Assembly (NCBI GenBank): GCA_022822125.1
Contig: JAJECF010000237.1
Coordinates: forward strand, 1 to 57,001
Length of the DNA: 57,001 nt
Direction of reading: 5' to 3'
Source: Alphaproteobacteria bacterium
Lineage (GTDB): Bacteria; Pseudomonadota; Alphaproteobacteria; Bin95
Under the pieces are notes generated by a model. The model saw only the letters and a list, made by a program, of their open reading frames with translations, did no database searches and was not told the origin of the DNA. Position 1 is the stretch's first letter, and each line of letters begins with the position of its first letter. Shown piece by piece: positions 38,924 to 48,316 of the stretch. The position numbers and the translations under genes are program-made.

Positions 38924-39336
38924 GATGGCGCTCGGTCGGAATCGGCGGGTGAGAATGACGGCGGTGGAGGGGCCGGGCAAGCGGGCGGCCGGGCATTGCA
39001 GGGTGGGGAATCGAAGAAATTCGAAAATGTTCCACTTTTGATCTTGATATCCGGCCAACCATGTCAGATATAGGGCAGGGGGAGCGGCGTCCGGAGGCCG
39101 CTTCGGCTGGCATCGGTGCGAAAAGACCCCGGCGGAACGGGCGGGGGAGGTGCGCCCTATATTTGCCCCGCGCGCGCGGGCGAGCGGTACGCGCGAAACA
39201 GGGTCCCGCCGCACGGGCCGGCCGGCGGCGCGAACGGTAAGGAGGCGAGCGGAATGCGGTGGAGCGGCGGCATGCGGAAATCGGGACGGCAAGGCCCCGG
39301 CGAAGGAGGCGGAGAGCGGGGCGGTGCAGGGGGCCG

Positions 39337-39376
39337 CATGACAAAACATGACATTTCATGACATTCGATGACACCC
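39337..39376 (+). promoter_or_regulatory. CATGAC array C upstream of dksA
   Basis: Four 10-bp units in a row: CATGACAAAA, CATGACATTT, CATGACATTC, GATGACACCC. It lies about 80 bp before the -35 of the dksA promoter. The larger unit seen at 15474 and 47485 is not obvious here. Confidence 0.65.
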
Positions 39377-39456
39377 CGCACGGGGTCTCCGCGGTGGGCG
39401 GCCCGGTCCGGTCTCCATCGGCTGCGGCGGCATCGGGGATCGGGGCCCGAACGGCG

Positions 39457-39485
39457 TTGACTCGCCGGGGCCCGTTCGCTAGCTT
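39457..39485 (+). promoter_or_regulatory. Predicted promoter of dksA
   Basis: -35 TTGACT (39457-39462), 17-bp spacer, -10 TAGCTT (39480-39485). Transcription would start near 39492, 27 bp before the ATG. Confidence 0.55.
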
Positions 39486-39518
39486 CCGGCCCGCCGGCGG
39501 AGACGAGGGGGTTGTTCC

Positions 39519-39935
39519 ATGGGAGTTTCGCTGCCTCCCGACTATAGACCTTCCAGAAGCGAAGATTTCATGAACCCTCTGCAGCAGGAATACTTCCGCG
39601 TGAAGCTACTCGACTGGAAGGAACGGCTGATCCGGGACTCCTCCGAGGCCGTCAACCAGCTGCAGAGCGAGAGCCTCCGGGTCGCCGATGACGGCGAGCG
39701 CGCCTCGCTGGAGACCGACAAGCGCCTGGCGCTGCGCACGCGCGACCGGGCGCGCAAGCTGATCGCCAAGATCGACCAGGCGCTGAAGCGGATCGACGAG
39801 GGCACATACGGCTATTGCGAACACACCGACGAACCTATAGACCTCGGGCGGCTGGAAGCCCGGCCGATCGCGACGCTCTCCATCCAGGCGCAGGAGCGCC
39901 ATGAGCGGCAGGAGCGCATGCACCGGTCGGACTGA
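39519..39935 (+). CDS. dksA: DksA-like RNA polymerase-binding transcription factor
   Basis: 138 residues. A coiled-coil reaches into the polymerase secondary channel and, with ppGpp, shifts transcription away from rRNA genes. The N-terminus (SLPPDYRPSRSEDFMNPLQQEYF) and helix with DxxDxA-like tip region are typical of the family. In the zinc-finger part only one cysteine remains (YGYCEHTDEPI...ARPIATLSIQAQERHE), as known for alphaproteobacterial DksA proteins that work without zinc. A GGGGG run precedes the ATG. Confidence 0.93.
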   Translation: MGVSLPPDYRPSRSEDFMNPLQQEYFRVKLLDWKERLIRDSSEAVNQLQSESLRVADDGERASLETDKRLALRTRDRARKLIAKIDQALKRIDEGTYGYCEHTDEPIDLGRLEARPIATLSIQAQERHERQERMHRSD

Positions 39936-40003
39936 GGCTTCCGGGGCGGCCGCAATCCGGCGGCGCCCGTCCCCTGCAGCGACCCGGCGAACGGCGAACC
40001 CCC

Positions 40004-42811
40004 ATGACCCAGGATTACCGCGATACCGTCTTCCTGCCGAAGACGGACTTCCCCATGCGCGCCGGCCTGGCCGCGCGCGAGCCGCAGATCCTGGCCCGCT
40101 GGGAGGCCCAGGACCTGTTCGGCCGCCAGCGCGAGGCGGCGCGCGGGCGCGAGAAATTCATCCTGCATGACGGCCCGCCCTATGCGAACGGCCACCTGCA
40201 TATCGGCCATGCGCTCAACAAGATCCTGAAGGACGTCATCAACCGCAGCCGGCAGATGACGGGCATGGACGCCCATTACATCCCCGGCTGGGACTGCCAC
40301 GGCCTGCCTATCGAATGGAAGGTGGAGGAGGACTATCGCGCCGCCGGCCGGGACAAGGACGCCGTGCCGATCCTGGACTTCCGCCGCGAGTGCCGGGAGT
40401 TCGCCGCGCTCTGGATCGACACGCAGCGCGAGGAATTCAAGCGCTTGGGCGTGCTCGGCGACTGGGACAATTACTACACCACCATGTCGAACGAAGCCGA
40501 GGCGGCGATTGCGGGCGAAATCTGCCGCTATGCGATGAATGGCGGCCTCTACCGGGGCATGAAGCCGGTGCTCTGGTCGGTCGCCGAGAAGACCGCGCTC
40601 GCCGACGCCGAGGTCGAGTATCACGACCATGTCTCGCCCTGGATCCATGTCGCCCTGCCGGCGCTCAGCGGGCCGGAGGGGCCGGCGGCCTTCGTCATCT
40701 GGACGACGACGCCCTGGACCATCCCCGGCAATCGCGGCCTCGCGGTCGCAGCGGGCGCGGACTATGTGCGCGTCGCCGTGCCGGGCCGCAGCGAGGCGCT
40801 GATCGTCGCGGAGGCGCGGCTGGAGCCCTTCCTCGCGGATTGCGGCTTCGAGAGCCATGAGGTGCTCGCGCGCTGCAAGGGGGCGGACCTCGTGGGCGCG
40901 GTCGCCGCGCATCCGCTCGCCGGCCTCGGCTACGATACGCAATCGCCGGTGATGGCGGCCGATTTCGTCACCATGGACCAGGGCACGGGCGTGGTGCATA
41001 TCGCGCCCGGCCACGGCGCGGACGATTTCAACCTCGGCACGGCGAACGGGCTCGAGGTCACCGACTATCTGGACGGCGACAGCATGTACCGGGCCCATGT
41101 GCCGTATTTCGCGGGCCGGCGCGTGCTGACGCCGGACGGCAAGCCGGGCGGGGCGGACGAGGCGGTGATCGCCGCGCTGGAAGAGGCGGGCGCGCTGCTC
41201 GGCAAGGGCAAGCTGCAGCACAGCTACCCCCATTCCTGGCGCTCGCGCGCGCCGCTCATCTTCCGCGCCACGACCCAGTGGTTCATCTCCATGGAAACGA
41301 ACGAGCTGCGCGACAAGGCGCTGGAGGCGGTGGCGGCGACCCGCTTCGTGCCGGAGAGCGGGCGCCGCCGGCTCGGCTCCATGATCGAGAACCGGCCGGA
41401 CTGGTGCGTCTCGCGCCAGCGCGCCTGGGGCGTGCCGATCCCGGTGTTCACCCATCGCGGGACGGGCGAGCTGCTGCGCGACGAGGCCGTCAACGAGCGC
41501 GTGACCGCCGCCTTCCGGGAGCGCGGCGGGGACGCCTGGTTCGAACTGCCGGCCGCGCACTTCCTCGGCCCGGACCGCGACCCGGAGGACTGGGACCAGG
41601 TTCAGGACATCGTCGAGGTGTGGTTCGACTCGGGCTCGACCCACGCCTTCGTGCTGGAGGGCAACGAGACCCAGCGCTGGCCGGCCTCGCTTTACCTGGA
41701 AGGCTCCGACCAGCACCGGGGCTGGTTCCATTCCTCGCTGCTGGAAGCCGCCGGCACGCGCGGCCGCGCGCCCTTCGACGCGGTGCTGACCCACGGCTTC
41801 GTGCTCGACGAGGACGGGCGCAAAATGTCGAAATCGCTCGGCAATGTGACCGCCCCGCAGGAAGTCATCGACCGCTACGGCGCCGACATCCTGCGCATCT
41901 GGACGGTCTCGGCCGACTATTCGGACGATCTGCGCATCGGCGAGAACATCCTGAAACACCAGGCGGAGCTCTACCGGCGCATCCGCAACACGCTGCGCTA
42001 CCTGCTCGGCAATCTCGCCGGTTTCGAGGCGGCCGAGCGCGTCGCGCCGGCGGACATGCCGGAGCTGGAGCGATGGGTGCTGCACCGGCTCTGGGAGCTG
42101 GACCGGCTGGTGCGCCGCGCCATCGAGGACTACGACTTCCACGCCATGTGGACGGCGCTGCACAATTTCTGCGCCGTGGACCTCTCCGCCTTCTATCTCG
42201 ATATCCGCAAGGACGTGCTCTATTGCGACCCGGCGTCGAGCCTCGCCCGCCGGTCCGCGCGGACCGTGCTCGACATCCTGTTCGACTGCCTGACCGCCTG
42301 GACCGCGCCCATCCTTTGCTTCACGGCAGAGGAAGCCTGGCTCGCGCGGCATGGCGGTTCCGGGGGCGAGTCCGTGCATCTGCGCCAGTTCCCCGACGCG
42401 CCGGAAAGCTGGCGCGACGAGGCGCTGGCGGCGCGCTGGGCCGAGGTGCGCGCCGTGCGCCGGGTGGTGACCGGCGCCATCGAACGCGAGCGGGCCGCCA
42501 AGCGCATGCGCTCCGGCCTGGACGCCGCGCCCGTGGTCTGGCTCGCCCCGGAGCGCCGGGCCGCGCTGGAGGGCCTCGACCTCGCGGAAATCGCCATCGT
42601 CTCGACGCTCTCCTTCGGCGAGGGCGAGCCGTCGGCGGATGCCTTCCGGCTGGAGGATGTCGAGGGCGTGGCGGTGCTGCCCGCCGCCTCCCGGCATGAG
42701 CGCTGCGCGCGCTGCTGGCGCCGGCTGCCGGATGTGGGCCGGGCCGGCGCGGATATTTGCGGGCGCTGCGCCGATGCGCTCCGGGCGCTGCCGCCGGAAG
42801 CGGCCGCCTGA
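40004..42811 (+). CDS. ileS: Isoleucyl-tRNA synthetase
   Basis: 935 residues. Class I signature HIGH appears as HLHIGHA near residue 65, and KMSKS at 607-611. The editing domain lies between, including the ATTPWTIPGNRG block. The C-terminus ends in a zinc-binding CARCW...CGRC pair. It starts 68 bp after dksA and is followed by a repeat-rich gap. Confidence 0.97.
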   Translation: MTQDYRDTVFLPKTDFPMRAGLAAREPQILARWEAQDLFGRQREAARGREKFILHDGPPYANGHLHIGHALNKILKDVINRSRQMTGMDAHYIPGWDCHGLPIEWKVEEDYRAAGRDKDAVPILDFRRECREFAALWIDTQREEFKRLGVLGDWDNYYTTMSNEAEAAIAGEICRYAMNGGLYRGMKPVLWSVAEKTALADAEVEYHDHVSPWIHVALPALSGPEGPAAFVIWTTTPWTIPGNRGLAVAAGADYVRVAVPGRSEALIVAEARLEPFLADCGFESHEVLARCKGADLVGAVAAHPLAGLGYDTQSPVMAADFVTMDQGTGVVHIAPGHGADDFNLGTANGLEVTDYLDGDSMYRAHVPYFAGRRVLTPDGKPGGADEAVIAALEEAGALLGKGKLQHSYPHSWRSRAPLIFRATTQWFISMETNELRDKALEAVAATRFVPESGRRRLGSMIENRPDWCVSRQRAWGVPIPVFTHRGTGELLRDEAVNERVTAAFRERGGDAWFELPAAHFLGPDRDPEDWDQVQDIVEVWFDSGSTHAFVLEGNETQRWPASLYLEGSDQHRGWFHSSLLEAAGTRGRAPFDAVLTHGFVLDEDGRKMSKSLGNVTAPQEVIDRYGADILRIWTVSADYSDDLRIGENILKHQAELYRRIRNTLRYLLGNLAGFEAAERVAPADMPELERWVLHRLWELDRLVRRAIEDYDFHAMWTALHNFCAVDLSAFYLDIRKDVLYCDPASSLARRSARTVLDILFDCLTAWTAPILCFTAEEAWLARHGGSGGESVHLRQFPDAPESWRDEALAARWAEVRAVRRVVTGAIERERAAKRMRSGLDAAPVVWLAPERRAALEGLDLAEIAIVSTLSFGEGEPSADAFRLEDVEGVAVLPAASRHERCARCWRRLPDVGRAGADICGRCADALRALPPEAAA

Positions 42812-42845
42812 GCCCGGCGGCCGCCGGTCCGGCCATGCCGCGCTC

Positions 42846-43030
42846 CGCGCGCCCTTCGACAAGCTCAGGGCAGGCTCTTTCGTCACCCCCGCGAAGGCGG
42901 GGGGCCATCTTCGGCTCTCAATGCCGTCGCGGCCGGTGGAGAACAGGTTCAACCGTCGCCACTAGAACCGAGTCTGGACCCCGGCTCGGTACCCGGGGTG
43001 ACGGTGCCCGGGTGTCTTTGTGCTGTGTCT
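42846..43030. repeat. Interspersed repeat fragments after ileS
   Basis: CCCTTCGACAAGCTCAGGGC (42849 on) matches motifs at 5041 and 3928. It is followed by GTCACCCCCGCG AAGGCGGGGG, a palindrome common in alphaproteobacteria, and by a TGGACCCCGG.. /..CCGGGGTGAC pair near 42974-43002. No gene is present. Confidence 0.6.
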
Positions 43031-43363
43031 GCGCGATCGTCATGCTCGCGGGCGCATGCGATTGGGGGTTTGGAGGCGACGACGGTCCTCCCTTCCTCAT
43101 CCTGAGTAGCCGCGAAGCGGCGTATCGAAGGGCCTCATCCCGAACAGCGCTGCGTCCTTCGATACGCGCCCGCTGGCGCGGTCGCTACTCAGGACGAGGA
43201 AAGGAGGGAGGGCCCGCTGGCGCGGTCGCTACTCAGGATGAAGGGACAGAGGGTCGGAACGAGTCCGGGCATGACGGGAAGAGGATCGGGGCAAGCGGAT
43301 CGAGTCCGGGGCGGCCATGCGGGGCCGCAATCTTCCCGTGAGTCCGAAACCGGGGGCGCCGGT
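43031..43363. repeat. Palindromic repeat cluster before lspA
   Basis: TTCCTCATCCTGAGTAGCCG...GTATCGAAGG (43093-43132) faces CCTTCGATACG...GCTACTCAGGACGAGG (about 43155-43199). The end of the latter is duplicated at 43212-43242. The right part (GGAACGAGTCCGGGCATGACGG, in pieces) resembles the right half of the element at 16498-16956, so this may be a decayed third copy. Confidence 0.75.
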
Positions 43364-43867
43364 ATGACCCGGAGACGCAGGCCCGCGGCCTGGGGACTGG
43401 CTACTGCGGTTCTGGTGTTTGCCGCCGACCAGGCGAGCAAGCTCTGGGTGCTGGCGGCCCATGCGGGCCTGCCGGTCGAAGTCGCGCCGTTCTTCAACAT
43501 CGTGCTGGTCTGGAACCGGGGGGTGAGCTTCGGCCTGTTCGGCGCGGCCGGCCCGCTCCTGCTGGCGGCGATCGGGGCGGCTGTGGCGGGCGTGCTGGTC
43601 GTGTGGATGCTGCGTTCGGCGCGGCGGTTCGAGGCGCTTGCGCTCGGCGCCGTGGCGGGCGGGGCGGCGGGCAATATTCTCGACCGGCTGACGCGCGGCG
43701 CGGTGGTGGACTTTCTTGACTTCCATATCGGCGGCTGGCACTGGTATGCCTTCAATCTGGCCGATTCCGCCATCACCGTCGGCGTCGCCATGCTGTTGTT
43801 CGACGCCGTGTTCGGGCGCGGTCGGCGGGCCGGGGAGACCGGCGGCGGGAAGGGACGAAGCGGATGA
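43364..43867 (+). CDS. lspA: Lipoprotein signal peptidase (signal peptidase II)
   Basis: 167 residues with four hydrophobic membrane segments. It cleaves prolipoproteins after lipidation. The two catalytic aspartates are in GNILDRLTRGAVVDFLDF and FNLADSAITVG. It overlaps the next lipoprotein gene by 4 bp. Confidence 0.94.
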   Translation: MTRRRRPAAWGLATAVLVFAADQASKLWVLAAHAGLPVEVAPFFNIVLVWNRGVSFGLFGAAGPLLLAAIGAAVAGVLVVWMLRSARRFEALALGAVAGGAAGNILDRLTRGAVVDFLDFHIGGWHWYAFNLADSAITVGVAMLLFDAVFGRGRRAGETGGGKGRSG

Positions 43868-44376
43868 AGATCCGGTCGATAGCACTGCTTGCCGGCGCCG
43901 CATTTGCGCTCGGCGCCTGCGATGTGGCGCAGACCCTCGGCCTCAACCGCGAGGGGCCGGATGAATTCCAGGTGCTGAGCCATGCGCCGCTCACCCTGCC
44001 GCCCGACTACCGCCTTCGTCCGCCCGACCCGGGCGCGGTGCGCCCGCAGCAGCTCGCGCCGCGCGACAGCGCGCGCCAGACTTTGACGGGCAGCGCGAGC
44101 GGCTCGACCGCAGCGCGGTCCGCCGGCGAGTCGGCGCTCGTCTCCAAGACGGGTGGGGGCAAGGTGGAGAGCGATTTCCGCCAGCGCATCGACAAGGAAA
44201 CCGCCGAGATCGCCGAGAAGAACCGCCGGCTGCTGGACGACCTGATCTTCTGGGAAGACCGCAAGACGCATGCGAGCGTCGTGGACGCCCGGGCGGAGGA
44301 CAAGCGGCTCCGCGAAAACGCCGCGCTCGGCAAGCCGCCGACAGAAGGCGAGACCCCCACCGTCCAGCGCCGGTAG
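43864..44376 (+). CDS. DUF3035 lipoprotein (BamF-like)
   Basis: 170 residues with a lipoprotein signal: hydrophobic stretch ending LGAC at about residue 19. The next block LGLNREGPDEFQVLSHAPLTLPPDYRLRPP is the hallmark of DUF3035, a family that includes BamF, an extra outer-membrane-assembly lipoprotein of alphaproteobacteria; this equivalence is from memory of the family. The rest is polar. It overlaps lspA, whose product is needed to process it. Confidence 0.85.
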   Translation: MKIRSIALLAGAAFALGACDVAQTLGLNREGPDEFQVLSHAPLTLPPDYRLRPPDPGAVRPQQLAPRDSARQTLTGSASGSTAARSAGESALVSKTGGGKVESDFRQRIDKETAEIAEKNRRLLDDLIFWEDRKTHASVVDARAEDKRLRENAALGKPPTEGETPTVQRR

Positions 44377-44392
44377 CGCGGGAGCGCTGACG

Positions 44393-45691
44393 GTGCTGGG
44401 CGACCTTCCCTACCGCCAGGACCTGTCGCGCGCCGCTGCGGTTACGGGGAGCGCCGGCTTCGAGCGGGCGCTTGCGGCCGCGGGCGAGGGCTTGGCGGCG
44501 CTCAGGCGCGCCCGTGACGAGGGCGGCCTGCCGCTGCTGCGGCTGCCGGAGGCGCGGGGCGACCTCGCCATGATCGAAGCGCGGGCCGAGCACCACCGCG
44601 AGCATGCCGACGATGTCGTCGTTCTCGGCACGGGCGGGTCCAGCCTCGGCGGGCAGGCGCTTTACGCGCTTGCCGATTCCGGCTTCGGGCCGAGCGGCGA
44701 CTCGCCCCGGCTGCACTTCCTCGACAATATCGACCCCCATACCTTCGACCATCTGTTCCGCTCGCTCGACTTCGGGCGGACGGACTTCCTCGTCATCTCC
44801 AAATCCGGCGGCACGGCGGAGACGCTGCTGCAATGCCTGATCTGCCTGGAGGCGCTGGCGGACGCCGTCGGGCGCGAGAATGCCGCGCCGCATGTCACCG
44901 TCATCGCCGAACCCGGCGACAATCCGCTGCGGCGTCTGGCGGAGTCCTGGGGGATCGCCGTCATCGACCACGACCCCGGCATAGGCGGGCGCTATGCGGC
45001 GCTGACGCCGGTGGGCCTGCTGCCGGCCGTCATCGCTGGCCTCGACCCGGTCGCGCTCAGGGACGGCGCGCATCTGGTGCTGCACCGGAGCCTGAACGCC
45101 GCCCGTCCCGGCGCCAGCGATCCGGCGCTCGGCGCGGCGCTCAACGCCGCATGCGGGGAAGGAGCCGGACGGAGCGCGGTGCTCGCGGTTTATGCCGACC
45201 GCCTTGCGCCCTTCGCCATGTGGTTCCGCCAGCTCTGGGCGGAGAGCCTCGGCAAGGACGGCCGGGGCACGCTGCCCGCGCCCGCGCTCGGCGCGGTGGA
45301 CCAGCACAGCCAGCTCCAGCTCTGGCTCGACGGGCCGGACGACAAGCTCTTCACGGTGGTCACGGCCGAGACCGCCGGGCGCGGGCGCATCGTGCCGCCG
45401 GGGCTGGTGGAAGACGAACGCCTCGCATGGCTCGCCGGGCGCAGCATGGGCGACCTGCTGGACGCCGAGGCGCGCGCCACCGTCGAGACCCTGGCGGAGC
45501 GGGGCCGGCCGGTGAGGCAGTTGCATCTGGAGCGCATCGACGAAGCGGCGGCGGGCGCGCTGATGATGCATTTCATGCTGGAGACGATCCTCACGGCGCA
45601 TGTGCTGGGCGTCGATCCCTTCGACCAGCCGGCGGTGGAGCGGGGCAAGGCTCTGGCGCGCGACTATCTGGCGGCGATGGGCCGGCGCTGA
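44393..45691 (+). CDS. pgi: Glucose-6-phosphate isomerase
   Basis: 432 residues from GTG 44393 (GGGAG 8 bp upstream); the frame is open upstream but lies in the lipoprotein gene. It interconverts glucose-6-phosphate and fructose-6-phosphate. [19 protein letters not shown] and [14 protein letters not shown] are the phosphosugar-binding SIS blocks. [13 protein letters not shown] with the later [16 protein letters not shown] match the second signature. It shares one base with mutL (TGATG). Confidence 0.92.
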   Translation: MLGDLPYRQDLSRAAAVTGSAGFERALAAAGEGLAALRRARDEGGLPLLRLPEARGDLAMIEARAEHHREHADDVVVLGTGGSSLGGQALYALADSGFGPSGDSPRLHFLDNIDPHTFDHLFRSLDFGRTDFLVISKSGGTAETLLQCLICLEALADAVGRENAAPHVTVIAEPGDNPLRRLAESWGIAVIDHDPGIGGRYAALTPVGLLPAVIAGLDPVALRDGAHLVLHRSLNAARPGASDPALGAALNAACGEGAGRSAVLAVYADRLAPFAMWFRQLWAESLGKDGRGTLPAPALGAVDQHSQLQLWLDGPDDKLFTVVTAETAGRGRIVPPGLVEDERLAWLAGRSMGDLLDAEARATVETLAERGRPVRQLHLERIDEAAAGALMMHFMLETILTAHVLGVDPFDQPAVERGKALARDYLAAMGRR

Positions 45692-47439
45692 TGCTGCGCC
45701 GCCTGCCGGACGCGGTGGTGAACCGCATCGCGGCGGGCGAGGTGGTGGAGCGCCCGGCCTCCGCGCTCAAGGAGCTGGTCGAGAACGCCATCGATGCGGG
45801 CGCGGGGCGGATCGACTGTGCGCTCCGCGCGGGCGGGGCTGCCTGGATTTCCGTGGACGATGACGGCGCCGGCATCGCCCGGGACGAGCTTGCGCTCGCG
45901 CTCGAACGCCATGCCACCTCGAAGCTTGCCGATGACGACCTGGTGGATATCCGCACGCTGGGCTTTCGCGGCGAGGCGCTGCCCTCTATCGCCGCTGTCT
46001 CGCGGCTCACGATTGCCAGCCGGGCCGAGGGCGCGGCCGAGGCCTGGCGCATCGCGATCGACAATGGCGGCGTCGGCGCGCCGGAGCCGGCGGCGCGGGC
46101 GCGCGGCACGCGGGTGGAGGCCGCCGGGCTCTTCCGCGCCGTGCCCGCCCGGCTCAAATTCCTGAAATCCGCGCGCGCGGAATATCTCGCCGCCGCCGAC
46201 ATGCTGAAGCGCCTCGCCATGGCGCGGCCTGCGGTCGCCTTCTCGCTGGAGCACGACGGGCGCCGCGCCTGGGCCTCGTCCGCGGCCGCCGACCCGCTCG
46301 CCCGGCTTGCGGATGTGCTGGGGGCGGAATTTGCGGAGAACTCCGTTCCTGTCGCATTGGAGGCGGACGGGCTCCGCCTCACCGGCCATGCCGGCCTGCC
46401 GACCTGGCATCGCGGCACGGCGCAGGCGCAATATCTCTTCGTCAACGGCCGTCCGGTGCGCGACCGGCTGCTCCAGGGCGCGGTGCGCGCGGGCTATGAG
46501 GAGCTGGTGCCGCGCGGGCGCTTTCCGGTGCTGGCGCTGTTCCTCGAACTCGCGCCGGACCGGGTGGATGTGAATGTGCATCCGGCGAAGACCGAGATCC
46601 GCTTCCGGGATGCGGGCCGGGTGCGCTCGCTCATCGTCTCAGCGCTTCGCCGGGCGCTCGCCGAAGAGGGGCACCGCGCCGCCGCGCCCATTGAGGGCGC
46701 CTCGCTTGTCGGGCGCTTCCGGCCGGGCGCCGGATTCGGGCGGCAGGCCGCGCCGCCGCTCGAACTTGCCGAACGCGCGGCGGAGTGGCAGGCGCCGCTC
46801 GATCCGGACCTGCCGCCCTCCGCGCCGCCGCCCGCTCCGGAGGCGCCGGAGGCCGCCGGCCTGCCGCTCGGCGCGGCGCGGGCGCAGCTTCACGACACCT
46901 ATATTCTGGCCCAGACGGGCGACGGCGTCGTGCTGGTGGACCAGCACGCCGCGCATGAACGGCTCGTGCTGGAGCGCATGCGCCGGGCGCTCGCCGACGG
47001 GCGCCCGCCGCGCCAGGCGCTGCTGCTGCCGGAGGTGGTGGAGCTGGACGAGGTAGGCGCCGACCGGCTCGCCGCCAAGGCGGAGGAGCTCGCCGAGCTC
47101 GGCCTGGTGCTGGAGCGCTTCGGCCCGGAGGCCGTGCTGGTGCGCGAGACGCCGGCGGCGCTGGGCGAAGCGGATGCGAAAGGGCTGGTGCACGACCTCG
47201 CCGACGATCTCGCCGAGCACGGCCTAGCATTGACGCTGAAGGAGCGGCTGGAGGATGTGGCGGCCACCATGGCCTGCCACGGCTCGGTGCGCGCCGGCCG
47301 GCGCCTCGGCGCGCAGGAGATGGACGCGCTGCTGCGCGAAATGGAGGCCACGCCGCGCTCGGGCCAGTGCAATCACGGCCGGCCGACCTATATCGAACTC
47401 AAGCTCGCGGATATCGAACGCCTCTTCGGCCGCCGCTGA
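45691..47439 (+). CDS. mutL: DNA mismatch repair protein MutL
   Basis: 582 residues. GHL ATPase motifs are present: [24 protein letters not shown]. The C-terminal domain (from about residue 390) has the endonuclease motif [12 protein letters not shown] together with the late ACHGSVRAG and CNHGRPT blocks. By analogy this MutL should nick DNA, as expected for bacteria lacking MutH. It is translationally coupled to pgi. Confidence 0.95.
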   Translation: MLRRLPDAVVNRIAAGEVVERPASALKELVENAIDAGAGRIDCALRAGGAAWISVDDDGAGIARDELALALERHATSKLADDDLVDIRTLGFRGEALPSIAAVSRLTIASRAEGAAEAWRIAIDNGGVGAPEPAARARGTRVEAAGLFRAVPARLKFLKSARAEYLAAADMLKRLAMARPAVAFSLEHDGRRAWASSAAADPLARLADVLGAEFAENSVPVALEADGLRLTGHAGLPTWHRGTAQAQYLFVNGRPVRDRLLQGAVRAGYEELVPRGRFPVLALFLELAPDRVDVNVHPAKTEIRFRDAGRVRSLIVSALRRALAEEGHRAAAPIEGASLVGRFRPGAGFGRQAAPPLELAERAAEWQAPLDPDLPPSAPPPAPEAPEAAGLPLGAARAQLHDTYILAQTGDGVVLVDQHAAHERLVLERMRRALADGRPPRQALLLPEVVELDEVGADRLAAKAEELAELGLVLERFGPEAVLVRETPAALGEADAKGLVHDLADDLAEHGLALTLKERLEDVAATMACHGSVRAGRRLGAQEMDALLREMEATPRSGQCNHGRPTYIELKLADIERLFGRR

Positions 47440-47467
47440 ACGCGCCGGCGCAATGCGGCCGGGCGGC

Positions 47468-47494
47468 TTGACATGGGCGAAACAGTGGTAAACT
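47468..47494 (+). promoter_or_regulatory. Predicted promoter at the start of regulatory element B
   Basis: TTGACA at 47468-47473 and an extended -10 TGGTAAACT (hexamer 47489-47494) are 15 bp apart. The -10 block GTGGTAAACTGGA is shared exactly with element A upstream of soxB. Confidence 0.5.
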
Positions 47495-47632
47495 GGAGGG
47501 AGCGCAAGGCTCCTCCAGGGCCGCCCTTTCGGAGTCCGGGGCAGGGAAGAGACCGGGAGGCATGCCGGAAAGGAAGAGAGGCCATGCGCCGCCTGCATGC
47601 GGATCATGACATCGCATGACACTTCATGACAC
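47485..47632 (+). promoter_or_regulatory. Regulatory element B upstream of the RNase D gene
   Basis: 148 bp. It starts GTGGTAAACTGGA, then a hairpin (CTGGAG...CTCCAG with an inner GAGC/GCTC stem, loop GCAAG), then CTGCATGC and CATGAC units at 47605, 47615 and 47625. It aligns along its length with element A (15474-15624) in order and spacing. The RNase D start codon lies 72 bp downstream. Confidence 0.65.
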
Positions 47633-47704
47633 ACATGCACGGGACGCTGCGCGCATGCCTCGTCCCTCCCCCGCGCCGGGGCGTTGTGTTAGGGTCCGTA
47701 CGCA

Positions 47705-48316
47705 ATGGCAGTCCATATTCACCGCAACGATATTCCCGAAGGCCTGAGCTTCGGGTCCATGGCGGCCGTCGATACCGAGACCATGGGGCTGAAACCGTTC
47801 CGGGACCGGCTCTGCGTGGTGCAGCTGTCTGCGGGCGACGGCCATGCGCATCTGGTCCAGTTCCTCGACGGCGACTATGCCGCGCCGCGCCTGAACGCGC
47901 TGCTGGCGGATCCCGGCGTCACAAAATTGTTCCACTTCGCGCGCTTCGACCTCGCCGTGCTGAAGCGTTATCTCGGCGCAGCGGCCTGGCCCGTCTATTG
48001 CACCCGCACCGCCTCCCGGCTGGTGCGCACCTATACCGACCGGCACGGCCTGAAGGACCTTTGCAAGGAGCTGCTGGGCGTCGAAATTTCCAAGACGCAA
48101 CAGTCCTCGGACTGGGGAAGCGCCGAGCTGTCCGGGCGGCAGCGGGACTACGCCGCCGCCGATGTGCTCTATCTTCACCGCCTGAAGGAGCGCCTCGACT
48201 CGATGCTCGCCAGGGAAGGCCGGACGGCGCTGGCGTCCGCCTGTTTCGACTTTCTGCCGGTCCGCGCGCAGCTCGACCTCGAAGGCTGGGCCGAGGAGGA
48301 TATCTTTGCTCACTGA
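47705..48316 (+). CDS. Ribonuclease D-like 3'-5' exonuclease (short form)
   Basis: 203 residues, only the DEDD exonuclease domain; the HRDC domains of full-length RNase D are absent. The motif DTETMGL carries the first acidic residues, and DYAAADVLYLHRL the last. It should trim the 3' ends of RNAs such as tRNA precursors. Its stop lies 8 bp inside kdsD, so the two are coupled. Confidence 0.9.
   Translation: MAVHIHRNDIPEGLSFGSMAAVDTETMGLKPFRDRLCVVQLSAGDGHAHLVQFLDGDYAAPRLNALLADPGVTKLFHFARFDLAVLKRYLGAAAWPVYCTRTASRLVRTYTDRHGLKDLCKELLGVEISKTQQSSDWGSAELSGRQRDYAAADVLYLHRLKERLDSMLAREGRTALASACFDFLPVRAQLDLEGWAEEDIFAH

Larger units (their letters stand above)
38924..39518. other. Gap between the KAP gene and dksA
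   Basis: No convincing gene. An AT-richer pocket at about 39015-39075 may carry the KAP promoter on the minus strand. A CATGAC array (39337-39376) and a promoter (39457-39485) for dksA lie at the right. The middle is GC-rich with many short G/C runs. Confidence 0.6.

Noticed and set aside
38924..39349. A 142-residue N-terminal extension of the KAP NTPase
   Set aside because: The extension is Arg/Pro-rich and unlike the family, runs through the CATGAC-array region, and the ATG at 38923 gives a normal KAP start.
39337..39376. CATGAC array as a CRISPR
   Set aside because: The unit is only 10 bp with no spacer of 25-40 bp, and no cas gene is near.
39812..42952. A 1046-residue open frame opposite ileS
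   Set aside because: Antisense shadow produced by high third-position GC of ileS.
47224..47640. Small minus-strand ORFs over the CATGAC arrays sharing a CHEVSCDVM-like start
   Set aside because: Similar readings appear at all three arrays simply because the DNA repeats are alike; the rest of the peptides is low-complexity and overlaps mutL or gaps.
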